From Salinimicrobium flavum (lineage in GTDB: Bacteria > Bacteroidota > Bacteroidia > Flavobacteriales > Flavobacteriaceae): a DNA stretch of 64,000 bases. Both the position numbers and the translations under genes were made by a program. The notes below the pieces were generated by a model that worked only from the letters and a program-made list of their open reading frames with translations, was not told the DNA's origin and searched no databases. The DNA lies in NCBI RefSeq assembly GCF_042684505.1, contig NZ_JBHULT010000005.1:62001-126000 (forward strand), written 5' to 3'. Shown here one piece after another: positions 17,516-26,748 of the stretch; position 1 is the stretch's first letter, and every line of letters starts with the position of its first letter.

Positions 17516-18508
17516 CTATGGTTTTACCTCGTTCTGTAAAGAAGTGCCTTCCCCAAATTCCCTGACATTTTCCAGGGTTACCCCGGCAATTTTTTCCAGC
17601 GCATTGCTGGTGAAAAAGGCCTGATGTCCCGTTATAAGAACATTGTTAAAAGAAAGAAGGCGCATAAAAACATCATCCTGGATGACCTTGCTGGAAAGGT
17701 CTTCAAAGAAAAGGTCTGCTTCTTCCTCATACACATCCAGCCCCAGATAACTTATCTTCTCCTGTTTCAGACCTTCTATGACGGCTTTACTATCGATTAA
17801 GGCCCCCCGGCTGGTGTTGATGAGCATTATGCCATTTTTCATTTTCCGGATGGATTCTTTATTTATGATGTGGTAGGTATCAGGAGTTAAGGGACAATGC
17901 AGTGAAATAATATCGGAATGCCTGTACAAGAAATCAAGATCAGTAAACTCGACCCCAATACTTTCTGCTTTGGCAGAACTGGCTATATCGTAGCCTAACA
18001 CCCTGCAGCCAAAACCCTTTAATATCCTGGCTGTAGCCAGTCCAATCTTTCCCAGGCCTATAAGCCCGACTGTTTTTCCATGAAGGTCAAACCCCATTAA
18101 ACCCTGTAATGCAAAATTTCCCTCTTTCACTCTGTTATAGGCGCGGTGTGTTTTGCGGTTAAGCGTAAGGATGAGGGCCATGGTATGTTCGGCAACGGAG
18201 TAAGGGGAATAAGCGGGTACTCTCACTACTTTTATGCCCAAAGCCTCAGCGGCTTTTAGATCTACATTATTATAGCCTGCACAGCGCAGGGCAATCAGGC
18301 TAACGCCCTGTGCGGAGAGCTCCTGAAGGACTTCCGTATTTACAATATCATTTACAAATACGCAAACTACCTCATGCCCTTTCGCCAGTACCGCTGTGCT
18401 TTTGTTCAGCGGTAATTCCATGAACTTCAACTCAAACCCAAATGCCTCATTGGCAGCCGTAAAGAACTGCTGATCATAAATTTTCGTACTAAAAAAAAGA
18501 ATTTTCAT
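17516..18508 (-). CDS. ldhA: D-lactate dehydrogenase (NAD-dependent 2-hydroxyacid dehydrogenase)
   Basis: 330 residues with the full D-2-hydroxyacid dehydrogenase layout. Rossmann motif Gly151-x-Gly153-x-x-Gly156 (GLIGLGKIG), catalytic Arg234 (NTSRGALID), Glu near 262 (LDVYEEEAD) and His295 (GHQAF). The family interconverts pyruvate and D-lactate with NADH. It is followed 10 bp later by a lactate permease gene, which supports lactate as the substrate. Cytosolic; normal length for the D-LDH subgroup. The frame after the EEE triplet, with its DLFFEDLSS segment, is like bacterial fermentative D-LDH. Confidence 0.9.
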   Translation of the reverse strand: MKILFFSTKIYDQQFFTAANEAFGFELKFMELPLNKSTAVLAKGHEVVCVFVNDIVNTEVLQELSAQGVSLIALRCAGYNNVDLKAAEALGIKVVRVPAYSPYSVAEHTMALILTLNRKTHRAYNRVKEGNFALQGLMGFDLHGKTVGLIGLGKIGLATARILKGFGCRVLGYDIASSAKAESIGVEFTDLDFLYRHSDIISLHCPLTPDTYHIINKESIRKMKNGIMLINTSRGALIDSKAVIEGLKQEKISYLGLDVYEEEADLFFEDLSSKVIQDDVFMRLLSFNNVLITGHQAFFTSNALEKIAGVTLENVREFGEGTSLQNEVKP

Positions 18509-18857
18509 CGTGACAGAATATGGTTTAGAAAAAAGGGGACCTCTATTAAAGATCGGTTTTCTTCTGAAATTACTTAAAAAAGAATTTCAGCTAAAAATAT
18601 TTTGGAATTCTATCAATACAAAGTTGTCTTGCTACCTTTTCATCTGCTCTGGCTTCTTTTGTTGGTGCTCCAAGGATTCCGATGAGCCCCAACACGGGAA
18701 ACTTTGGGATGCCACCGGATCCTCCTGCTTGTTTACCCGTGACAGCGGACTTGAAAGTGCCCTGGCATAAGTGTCTTTCAAACAATCAATTTAGGAAAAA
18801 AGCGAACTTGGTTTATCTTAAATTCTGTATCTTTTTACACCAGTCCGTTACCATAAA
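18509..18857. other. spacer with GC-rich block open on both strands
   Basis: 349 bp between divergent ldhA and the hydrolase gene. Positions about 18591-18785 form a GC-richer block that is open on both strands (86 codons plus, 64 codons minus). The minus frame reads GIPKFPVLGLIGILGAP. This looks to me like the type of repeated noncoding element that is often mis-called as a small gene; I cannot verify this. No hairpin with a T-run was found. Confidence 0.35.
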
Positions 18858-19670
18858 ATGAAATCAAAATTGAGCACTTTCTTTTTTACCATATTAGTTC
18901 TGTACCTGCTTATTTGCATTTTAGGCTACTTTTTTCAGGAAAAGATGATCTTTTATCCCCAGACATTGAAAAAGGATTTTTGCTTTGAACATTTTCAGAA
19001 TTTCGAAGAAAGATATGTGGAAATGAAGGACGACAAGAAGCTGCACGCCCTTTTATTCCGAACAGAAGATCCCAGAGGCCTGGTTTTTTATCTGCACGGA
19101 AATGCGGGTTCCCTGGCTGGCTGGGGTAGTGTTGCTGAAACATTTACAACCCTTAAATATGATATTTTCATCCCCGATTACCGGGGTTACGGTAAAAGTG
19201 AAGGTACTGTACAAAGTGAAGCACAGCTGCATGAGGATATGCAGACCCTCTATGACAGAATAAAAGAGGAGTATCCTGAGAACGAGATCATCGTATTGGG
19301 ACATTCCATAGGATCGGGAATGGCGGCAAGATTGGCCGCGGTTAACAACCCAAAACTTTTGATTCTGCAGGCCCCGACATACTCCCTGCCCGATCTGGTA
19401 AGGAATACTACTCCGCTACAGATCTTTCCTTCATTTCTCCTCAGATACAAACTGGAGACCGGGAAATATGTTTCAGGAGCAAAAATGCCGGTGGTGGTCC
19501 TGCATGGAGATCAGGATGAGGTGGTGTATTACGGTTCTTCCTTAAAGCTAAAGGGGCATTTTAAACCGGGGGATACCTTGATTACGCTGGAAGGACTGGG
19601 GCACAATAATTTTCTGGATACCATGAAATATAAAAAAGAGATCGGGAAGATCCTAAGCGATCATCAATAA
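18858..19670 (+). CDS. alpha/beta hydrolase, ABHD17/Fsh-like, membrane-anchored
   Basis: 270 residues. An N-terminal hydrophobic anchor (FFFTILVLYLLICILGY) is followed by a hydrolase core: oxyanion region YLHGNAGSL, the nucleophile elbow GHSIGSG (Ser), a late HGDQDEVV with the acid Asp, and the catalytic His in GLGHNNF. Homologues deacylate or hydrolyse esters; the substrate is unknown. Likely anchored in the inner membrane facing the periplasm. Single gene, followed by a short AAATTCCA repeat array. Confidence 0.88.
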   Translation: MKSKLSTFFFTILVLYLLICILGYFFQEKMIFYPQTLKKDFCFEHFQNFEERYVEMKDDKKLHALLFRTEDPRGLVFYLHGNAGSLAGWGSVAETFTTLKYDIFIPDYRGYGKSEGTVQSEAQLHEDMQTLYDRIKEEYPENEIIVLGHSIGSGMAARLAAVNNPKLLILQAPTYSLPDLVRNTTPLQIFPSFLLRYKLETGKYVSGAKMPVVVLHGDQDEVVYYGSSLKLKGHFKPGDTLITLEGLGHNNFLDTMKYKKEIGKILSDHQ

Positions 19671-19689
19671 CCAATGACCCCTCTTCGGT

Positions 19690-19752
19690 AAATTCCAAAT
19701 TCCAAGCTCCAAATTCCAAATTCCAAATTCCAAGCTCCAAATTCCAAATTCG
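19690..19752. repeat. AAATTCCA short tandem repeats with AAGCTCC variants
   Basis: A 63-bp array of AAATTCC units interspersed with AAGCTCC units, in the order two, one, three, one, two. Intergenic; no hairpin. Similar arrays are found in other Flavobacteriaceae as simple intergenic repeats (from memory). Confidence 0.8.
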
Positions 19753-19951
19753 ATTTTTCCGCAGTTCTTTTTCCGGCTCCTTTCGGGGGTCAAGTAAACT
19801 TGAAAAAGAGATCCTTCGCTCCCTTGCAACTCGCCTTGGACAATAGAAAGTCTTTCAGAAATATACTCCCATAATCAATTAAAATAATTTTATCGCCTGA
19901 TTTTCAGTAATTTGAAGTAAATTTAAGTTGAAGATCAAATGAGGAGGAGCT

Positions 19952-21682
19952 ATGAAGAGGATGAGATTTTTAATGATGTTGCTGGCGGTTACCGTGTTCT
20001 CCTGCAAGAACTCAGAGCCCGCGCCACAGGAAGTAGAAGTGAAGGAGCCTTTGGTAAGTTCGTCTTACGGCTGTGCGCCAAAGACCGTAGATAGTGAGTG
20101 GTACGAAGGAGACAACAAAGCACCTATTATAGACGGGCTGGATGTGCTGCATTACCCCATAAGCACGATTGATCCTGAAGTTCAGAAATATTTTGACCAG
20201 GGCCTGGTCCTTTCCTACGGTTTTAACCATGCCGAGGCGGCGAGATCGTTCTATTACGCCGCAAAACTCGATCCCGATTGTGCCATGTGCTACTGGGGTT
20301 TTGCGCTGGTTCTAGGCCCTAACTACAACGCGGGCATGGAACCCGATAACTATGAACGAGCTTACGAAGCCGTTCAGAAAGCAGTTGAACTTTCCGGAAA
20401 GGCCACCGAAAAGGAACAGGCGCTCATCAATGCCCTTACAAGTCGTTACGTAGCCGAACCCGTGGAGGACAGGCGGGACCTGGATGTGGCGTATTCTACT
20501 GCCATGAAAGCCGTTTACGAAAAATACCCCGATGACCCCGATATCGCCGCCCTGTATGCCGAATCGGTCATGGACCTGTACCCGTGGAACCTGTACGACA
20601 AGGACGGTGAACCCAGGGAATGGACGCCGGGTGTCATCACCCTCCTGGAAAAACTGATGAAAGAGAATCCCGATCATCCCGGCGCACACCATTTTTACAT
20701 CCATGCCACCGAAGCCTCCAACGCCCCTGAACGGGCTTTAGCCAGTGCGAAAAAATTTGATGACGGACTCGTGCCCGGAGCGGGGCACCTGATGCACATG
20801 CCCGCCCACACCTATATTCAGACCGGTGATTATCACAAAGGCAGCCTTGCCAACCTGAGAGCGGTGGAAGTTGACAGCGCCTATGTGACCCTTTGCCATG
20901 CCCAGGGAATTTATCCACTGGCTTATTATCCGCACAACTACCATTTCCTGGCAGCTACCGCGACCCTCGAAGGGAACAGCACCTGGGCCTTCATGGGCGC
21001 CGAGGAGCTGGCAGAACGCATTCATCCCGATGTAATGAAGGAACCCGGCTGGGGTACGCTGCAACACTATTATATGATTCCTTATTTTGTGGATGTGAAG
21101 TTCGGTAAATGGGACAAGATCCTCGCCCGGAAACTTTCTGATTCCCTGCTTTACCCCAAAGCCATTTCTCATTACGCCCGCGGAATGGCTTACCTCGGAA
21201 AGAAAGACCTGCCAAAAGCAAAAAAGGAATTGAAAAAACTGGAGGTCCTTGCTAAGGATGAACAGCTAAAGGAAATGAAGCTTTGGGAGATCAATACCAT
21301 GCATTCTATCGTGGAGATCGCAGAAAAAGTACTGAGAGGAGAGATCCTGGCTTCCGAAGGAAAGTTTGACGAAAGTATTACCCAGCTACGGGAAGCCGTC
21401 GTCCTTGAAGATGCCCTCAACTTCCAGGAACCCCCGGACTGGTTCTTCTCAGTTCGTCACAACCTTGGCGCGGTTCAAATAGAAGCCGGAAAATATGATG
21501 ATGCTGTAAAGACCTATGAAGAGGACCTGGAGATCTATCCAAAGAACGGCTGGGCACAGCATGGTCTCAAACTGGCTTATCAAAAAATGGATAACCAGTC
21601 GAAAATGAAAGAAATGGAGGCACTTCTCAAAGACTCCTGGGCTACGGCAGATGTGGTGATAGAGAGCTCCAGGACAAAATGA
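19952..21682 (+). CDS. tetratricopeptide-repeat lipoprotein with His/Cys motifs
   Basis: 576 residues. Lipoprotein signal ends VFSC (Cys18). After it come TPR-like helix pairs, clearest at 80-115 (VQKYFDQGLVLSYGF), 365-410 and 470-560. Distinctive are Cys110-x-x-Cys113 (CAMCYWG) and two His-rich stretches, HPGAHHFYIHATEAS (His242, 246, 247, 251) and HLMHMPAHTYIQTGD (His279, 282, 286). These may bind metal, or may just be structural; no heme motif CxxCH is present. Length and layout fit a conserved Bacteroidota/soil-bacteria TPR family of unknown function. Single gene with its own promoter region. Confidence 0.75.
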   Translation: MKRMRFLMMLLAVTVFSCKNSEPAPQEVEVKEPLVSSSYGCAPKTVDSEWYEGDNKAPIIDGLDVLHYPISTIDPEVQKYFDQGLVLSYGFNHAEAARSFYYAAKLDPDCAMCYWGFALVLGPNYNAGMEPDNYERAYEAVQKAVELSGKATEKEQALINALTSRYVAEPVEDRRDLDVAYSTAMKAVYEKYPDDPDIAALYAESVMDLYPWNLYDKDGEPREWTPGVITLLEKLMKENPDHPGAHHFYIHATEASNAPERALASAKKFDDGLVPGAGHLMHMPAHTYIQTGDYHKGSLANLRAVEVDSAYVTLCHAQGIYPLAYYPHNYHFLAATATLEGNSTWAFMGAEELAERIHPDVMKEPGWGTLQHYYMIPYFVDVKFGKWDKILARKLSDSLLYPKAISHYARGMAYLGKKDLPKAKKELKKLEVLAKDEQLKEMKLWEINTMHSIVEIAEKVLRGEILASEGKFDESITQLREAVVLEDALNFQEPPDWFFSVRHNLGAVQIEAGKYDDAVKTYEEDLEIYPKNGWAQHGLKLAYQKMDNQSKMKEMEALLKDSWATADVVIESSRTK

Positions 21683-21793
21683 GAACAATTCTTTCAGTGT
21701 TTTCCCTAATGATCTCACCTCAAATCAGAAAATAATATTATTTTTAACGAAACTCCTACTTTATCTGAATTACTATTCTTAATACATAAGACA

Positions 21794-22294
21794 ATGATCT
21801 ATTTACTTTGGTCACTCTTGAATGTACTTGTGATTTTGTATTTCGTCTTTCTCTTAATTGGCTTTATAGCCATAGGCAGGAAAATTTTTGGACGGAAGTT
21901 AAGACTGGTTTCCGTCTCTATTATGGTCCTTGGGCTGGTCAATATTATTGCTGCAGCAGGTCCCGAGGAAAACAATCCTGAAACATTCGTGACCGATGTC
22001 TACGGGCAAAACGAAACTGAATACAAAAGAATATTGCTTGAAGACAATCTCTCTCTGGATATTGACCTGACGGTAACATATCTTATAGAAAACGGGGAGT
22101 TGATTCCCGTTCAAAAAAGAAGTATTCTCACCGGATTTTTACCGGGATTTGAGTGGGATCTGATCTCTGTTTCCACCAGCGAAATAAAGGAAGATGGACA
22201 GGTAGATTATGCAGCGGAAGGCGTACTGAAATGGAATCTGTTCGGAATTAATATTTACAGTCAGGCGAAATGGTTTAGAGGTAGATTGCTTTAA
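21794..22294 (+). CDS. hypothetical membrane protein, 166 aa
   Basis: Two hydrophobic segments at about 3-28 and 40-58 (VSIMVLGLVNIIAAA), then a soluble, strand-rich domain to the C-terminus. I do not recognise the family. Start ATG at 21794 has a good upstream A-rich stretch. No partner gene: flanking spacers exceed 100 bp. Confidence 0.55.
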   Translation: MIYLLWSLLNVLVILYFVFLLIGFIAIGRKIFGRKLRLVSVSIMVLGLVNIIAAAGPEENNPETFVTDVYGQNETEYKRILLEDNLSLDIDLTVTYLIENGELIPVQKRSILTGFLPGFEWDLISVSTSEIKEDGQVDYAAEGVLKWNLFGINIYSQAKWFRGRLL

Positions 22295-22530
22295 GAGAGG
22301 ATGTTCAGGTATTTGTAATCCTAAAATTCTGGACGGAGTTATCTTCCGCAGGAAAACTTCAGAAATCACATTAACCGGAAAACTACATTTCCGGGATTAA
22401 TATCTCTTTGTTCCACGGAACCCTTTGCGCGCTCTGCGTGAAATCTTTACTCTCCACAACTTCGTTATTGCAAACTTCGTACTTCTAACTTCTTTCTTTA
22501 TCTTGGGAACTTTAAAAATCCCATTTACCC

Positions 22531-24978
22531 ATGATAAAAAAGTTACCGATGTACGGACTGCTTTTGGCGGTTGGCGTGAGTTGCCAGACGCAAAAAGGAG
22601 TGCCGGCTGAAAAAAGTGAGGCCACGGCTCAGAAAAAACCCCAGGATGATACTAAACCTTATAAGGAAGTTATCACTGCCGAAGCCAAAAGCGACGAAGG
22701 CCTGTTCACTACCCATTTTGTAGGCGATAAGCTTTATTTTGAAATCCCGTTGGAGATGCTGGAGAAAGACATGCTGCTGGTAAGCCGTATCGCCGGAGTA
22801 CCCGCAGGTTTCGGCGGCGGTTATGTCAATGCCGGTTCCAAGGCCAATGAGCAGGTGGTTCGCTGGTCAAAAAGAGGGAATCATATAGACATGAAGGTAA
22901 TAAGCTTCGAGAATGAAAGCGAAGAAGGTTCCCCGATCTATCAGTCGGTAGCTGCGAATAATTTCTTCCCTATCCTTTTCAGCTCAAAGATCACAGCTTA
23001 TAATGACGATAAAACTTCCGCAGTAATTGAAGTGAGTAAGCTTTTCAAGGAAGAGGTTGCTGCCATCAACGGGGTTTCACCGAATCTCAGGAAGCGTTAT
23101 AAAGTGAAAAAACTTGATAAATCCCGCTCTTATATTACTTCGGCAAATGCTTTTCCCGAAAACATCGAGGTGAAGCACGTGATGACCTATGAGGCCGAGG
23201 AGCCGCCCGAAAGAGACCAGGCCGGGACCATTACCATGATGATGAACCAGTCTATGATCCTGCTTCCCGAAGAGAAAATGCAGCCGCGCCTGGCCGATCA
23301 TCGCGTTGGCTGGTTTACCACCAGAAAATATAACTATAATTCCGACGAGCTAAAAAGTGATGACTACAGGATAATCAACCGCTGGAAGCTCGTACCCAAA
23401 GATATTGAAGCCTACAAACGGGGAGAGCTGGTAGAGCCGGTGAAGCCTATTGTATGGTACCTGGATCCTGCCACGCCCGAAAAATGGAGGCCATACTTCC
23501 GGCAGGGGATAGAAGACTGGAATGTAGCTTTTGAAGCTGCAGGTTTCAAGAACGCGGTGATCGCCAAAGATCCGCCGAGCAAAGAGGAAGATCCCGATTT
23601 CAGCCCTGAAGATGTACGCTATTCTGTAGTGCGTTATGTTGCCAGCACCACAAGAAATGCGATGGGACCCTCGGTAACCGACCCTCGTACCGGGGAGATC
23701 ATCGAGAGTGATATTATTTGGTATCACAACCACCTGCGTTCATACCGGAACCGTTACATGATCGAGGCCGGGGCGCAATTGGAGTCTGCCCGCACTCTTA
23801 ATACCCCCGAAGAAGAAATAGGGGAGATGATGCGCATGGTGATCACGCACGAAGTAGGTCACGCTCTTGGCTTGCCGCACAATATGAAGGCCAGCTCTGC
23901 TTATGCCACAGATTCGTTGCGTTCTCCTGAATTTACTCAAAAGTATGGTCTTACCCCCTCCATTATGGATTACGCCCGTGTCAATTACATCGCACAGCCC
24001 GAAGATAAGGGCGTAAAGTTCATCAGGATGATGGGGCCTTATGATCGTTATGCGATCAATTGGGGTTACAGATATCTTCCGGAAGCTGATAGTCCTGAGG
24101 AAGAGAAGCCAATTTTAAGTGAGTGGATCCTGGAAAAAGCGGGAGATCCCTGGTATGAATTCGGAAGTGGTTACGGCGGAATTGATCCGCAGTCACAGAG
24201 AGAAAGTCTTGGGGATGACCAGGTGAAAGCCAGCGAATACGGACTGGCCAATCTGAAAAAAGTGGTGCCCAATCTTGTGGAATGGACTTCAAAAGACAAC
24301 ACCGATTATTCGGAACTAACGGAAGTATACCGTGAGCTTACTTATATGTGGAGAGGCTATGTTTCCCATGTAGTAGCCAATGTGGGCGGCGTTTACGAAA
24401 CCCGTAAAACCGCCGACCAGGAAGGAACGGTTTATACCCACGTACCCGAAGAAAAACAGAAAGCCGCAGTGGCATTTTTGAATGAGCATGCTTTCTCCAC
24501 GCCAGAGTGGCTGCTGGATCGGGAGCTTTTGGAGCGCATTGAGCCTACAGGTGCTATTGAGCGGGTACAGAATCTGCAGAGTCGGGCATTGAATGATCTT
24601 TTAGACGAGGACCGCCTGCAGCGAATGGTCACAAACGAGCAGGTGAACGGCAATAAAGCTTACACCGCTGTTGAAATGATGACTGATTTGAGAAAGGGCA
24701 TTTTTGAAGAGCTTTACAGGTCTCAGAAAGTAGATGCATACCGGAGGAATATTCAGCGTGCATATGTTGATGCAGCTGCAGAATTTGTTCAGAACCTGAA
24801 AAAGGAAAAAACCAGCGATGTTACTTCCACCGATATCATCGCTTTGATGCGCGGAGACCTGGAGCATTTAAGGAGAGACCTTAGAGCCAGGAGAAACAGG
24901 ACAAACGATCAATTGAGCATTTACCATTGGAATGATTTGCTTGCCAGGATCGATGCTGCGTTGTCAGTTGAAGCCTAA
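22531..24978 (+). CDS. zinc-dependent metalloprotease lipoprotein (DUF5117/DUF4953 type)
   Basis: 815 residues with signal ending AVGVSC (Cys near 19). The metzincin zinc motif HEVGHALGLPH is at residues 440-450, and a Met-turn-like SIMDYARV follows at about 479. The N-terminal about 60-230 is the DUF5118/DUF5117-like region, and the C-terminal about 500-815 matches the DUF4953 area. The family is exported or outer-membrane lipidated in Bacteroidota and is thought to be peptidase-active. A strong terminator-like hairpin lies 24 bp after the stop. Single gene. Confidence 0.88.
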   Translation: MIKKLPMYGLLLAVGVSCQTQKGVPAEKSEATAQKKPQDDTKPYKEVITAEAKSDEGLFTTHFVGDKLYFEIPLEMLEKDMLLVSRIAGVPAGFGGGYVNAGSKANEQVVRWSKRGNHIDMKVISFENESEEGSPIYQSVAANNFFPILFSSKITAYNDDKTSAVIEVSKLFKEEVAAINGVSPNLRKRYKVKKLDKSRSYITSANAFPENIEVKHVMTYEAEEPPERDQAGTITMMMNQSMILLPEEKMQPRLADHRVGWFTTRKYNYNSDELKSDDYRIINRWKLVPKDIEAYKRGELVEPVKPIVWYLDPATPEKWRPYFRQGIEDWNVAFEAAGFKNAVIAKDPPSKEEDPDFSPEDVRYSVVRYVASTTRNAMGPSVTDPRTGEIIESDIIWYHNHLRSYRNRYMIEAGAQLESARTLNTPEEEIGEMMRMVITHEVGHALGLPHNMKASSAYATDSLRSPEFTQKYGLTPSIMDYARVNYIAQPEDKGVKFIRMMGPYDRYAINWGYRYLPEADSPEEEKPILSEWILEKAGDPWYEFGSGYGGIDPQSQRESLGDDQVKASEYGLANLKKVVPNLVEWTSKDNTDYSELTEVYRELTYMWRGYVSHVVANVGGVYETRKTADQEGTVYTHVPEEKQKAAVAFLNEHAFSTPEWLLDRELLERIEPTGAIERVQNLQSRALNDLLDEDRLQRMVTNEQVNGNKAYTAVEMMTDLRKGIFEELYRSQKVDAYRRNIQRAYVDAAAEFVQNLKKEKTSDVTSTDIIALMRGDLEHLRRDLRARRNRTNDQLSIYHWNDLLARIDAALSVEA

Positions 24979-25001
24979 AACGGTTTGACCTTTATTATTT
25001 T

Positions 25002-25028
25002 AGCCCTGCAATTTGCGGGGCTTTTTTA
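25002..25028 (+). terminator. intrinsic terminator after metalloprotease gene
   Basis: Stem AGCCCTGCA / TGCGGGGCT with one G/T wobble, three-base loop ATT and an immediate run of six Ts. Located 24 bp after the metalloprotease stop. Confidence 0.85.
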
Positions 25029-25084
25029 TTTCTTATTAGCTTAGTGAGGCTGTACTACGGGCTTGAAGAAAGCCTTCAGAAGGG

Positions 25085-25104
25085 AGCTCCGCTAAAGCGG
25101 AGCT
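25085..25104. repeat. short perfect hairpin AGCTCCGCT-AA-AGCGGAGCT
   Basis: 20-bp inverted repeat with 9-bp arms directly beyond the stop of the minus-strand UspA gene (25108). It can act as a terminator for uspA, but no T-run follows on the minus strand, so it may be a REP-like element. Confidence 0.65.
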
Positions 25105-25107
25105 ATA

Positions 25108-25554
25108 CTATTCCTCGATTGGTATAGCAAGCAGTGGAATATTTGCCTTTTTCAAAAGCTTTAAAGAAACACTCTCCTGTAGCAGGTTGTGCAAAAAGCT
25201 GTGTTTGTGGGTACCCACGATAAGCAGGTCAGATTGTAGCTTTTGAGCTTCTTCAAGCACGGCTTCCACGGTAGATCCCTGAATCAGCAGGGCCTCCTTT
25301 TCGATCTCGTCGCTTAAAAAGGTATCACAGTACATTTGCAGATTGCGGTGCTCCTCGCGGAACTCTTCGGCTTTAAAATCCCGGATGTACTGAGGACCGG
25401 GTTCGTAGCCAACAAAATCGGGATCGGGTTCGGCAACATGCAGCACCCACACCTTTGCGCCGAATTTTTCGGCAAGGCCTTCGGCGTATCCTAGTAATTC
25501 TCCCACGGCATCGTTAAAATCAACGGCTACCAGTATGTTTTTTAGATCGGTCAT
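25108..25554 (-). CDS. universal stress protein, UspA family
   Basis: 148 residues with the Usp fold: N-terminal KNILVAVDFND and late SDLLIVGTHKHS. The classical ATP motif G-x2-G-x9-G-S/T is degraded in the final third, so this is probably a non-ATP (UspA-like) rather than UspFG-like protein. Directly downstream of a 2-hydroxyacid dehydrogenase gene (21 bp gap) on the same strand, hence an operon. Confidence 0.9.
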   Translation of the reverse strand: MTDLKNILVAVDFNDAVGELLGYAEGLAEKFGAKVWVLHVAEPDPDFVGYEPGPQYIRDFKAEEFREEHRNLQMYCDTFLSDEIEKEALLIQGSTVEAVLEEAQKLQSDLLIVGTHKHSFLHNLLQESVSLKLLKKANIPLLAIPIEE

Positions 25555-25575
25555 AATATATGTTTTTAGTTAGTT

Positions 25576-26505
25576 TCAATATGCTTTCTCCCTCGATACC
25601 TTATTTTTGAGATCTTCACCACTTTTCATACGTTGGTAATTGTCCACTACCTGCGGCACCACAGAACGCGGATGGGTGATGCTGGCAATGTGGGGTGTGA
25701 TCATTATCCTGTCTTCCTTCCGGAAGGGATGGTCTTCAGGCAAAGGCTCTTTCCTGAACACATCTAAACTCGCTCCCGAAAGATGTCCTTTTCCAATCAT
25801 CTCCAGCAGGTCTTCTTCCACCAGGTGGTGACCACGCGCTACGTTGATCACATAGGCACCTACAGGTAACTGCCCGAAAAGGGGTTTATTAAGGATGTCC
25901 TCGGTTTCCGGGGTCAGCGGCAGTAAACATACCAGCACGTCAGAACCAATGAGAAACTCCTGCAGTTGGTCCTCCCCGTGAAAAGTGGTGACTTCAGGGA
26001 TCTCCTTTTTTGAACGGGACCAGCCGGTGACGTTGAAGTTATTCCGGATGAGTTTTTCGGCCACGCCTGTTCCCAGAACGCCCAATCCCATGATACCCAC
26101 CTGCACCTCCCTGGGTCGTTTATAATGCTGCGGATCCCAGTCTATGCTGCAGTGGTGAACCGAAAGATTCCTGAGGTGGTTGAGGATTAGGGAAAGCACA
26201 AACACAGCCATATCTTCCGTAAGTTGCTCATCGATCACCCGGGTGATCTCAATATGTTCCGGGATATCGGGATCTTCTATGATATGATCTATTCCCGCCC
26301 CCATGGAAGCGATGACCTTCAAATTTGGGAACTTATTGAAAATACCATGCGGGTGCCTCCAGGAAAGGACGAATTCCACCTTCTCCCTGTCTTTTACATC
26401 AGGGTATACCTCCACATCCATATGGGGCGCATAGGCTTGTATCGCCTCTACCCAGGCCTTGGGATCTCTTTGCGGACAGATAATGAGAAAGGACATTTTT
26501 TTCAC
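25576..26505 (-). CDS. ghrA: glyoxylate/hydroxypyruvate reductase A-like dehydrogenase
   Basis: 309 residues. D-2-hydroxyacid dehydrogenase family: dinucleotide motif GIMGLGVLGTG at about 138-148, catalytic Arg in NVARGHH, Glu in FRKEPLPEDHPF and His in TPHIASIT. Length and the DHPF stretch are characteristic of GhrA-type enzymes that reduce glyoxylate/hydroxypyruvate with NAD(P)H. First gene of a two-gene operon with uspA. Assignment of substrate is by family. Confidence 0.85.
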   Translation of the reverse strand: MKKMSFLIICPQRDPKAWVEAIQAYAPHMDVEVYPDVKDREKVEFVLSWRHPHGIFNKFPNLKVIASMGAGIDHIIEDPDIPEHIEITRVIDEQLTEDMAVFVLSLILNHLRNLSVHHCSIDWDPQHYKRPREVQVGIMGLGVLGTGVAEKLIRNNFNVTGWSRSKKEIPEVTTFHGEDQLQEFLIGSDVLVCLLPLTPETEDILNKPLFGQLPVGAYVINVARGHHLVEEDLLEMIGKGHLSGASLDVFRKEPLPEDHPFRKEDRIMITPHIASITHPRSVVPQVVDNYQRMKSGEDLKNKVSREKAY

Positions 26506-26605
26506 TGTTATGGTTAGGTGACTAGATACTAGAGAATGGAATCCAGACTTGCTTGATTAATATATTAATGACTGGTTTAATTATTCTCTCATCCTCATCC
26601 CCGGC

Positions 26606-26620
26606 TCTCCGAAGGAGAGG
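26606..26620. repeat. CTCTCC-GAA-GGAGAG mini-palindrome
   Basis: A 15-nt hairpin inside the spacer 26506-26748, between a CATCCTCATCCCCGG run and further CT-rich low-complexity sequence. A related CCTCCGTGAGGGAGG sits at 35252-35267. Such hairpins are frequent intergenic decorations in these genomes. Confidence 0.5.
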
Positions 26621-26748
26621 AGCTTTAATTAATTCATTTTCAATGCCTATTGCCTACTGGTCTCTGCCATCTATCCTCTGTTCTCTGTCCACTTTCAACT
26701 TAAACAAACTGCCTGCTTAGAACTGCGCACTGCCTAATGGTTCAGCCT

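Noticed and set aside
18510..18770. 86-codon plus-strand frame and its minus-strand counterpart at 18591-18785
   Set aside because: Both lie in the GC-rich noncoding block; neither has an operon, a signal or a recognisable domain.
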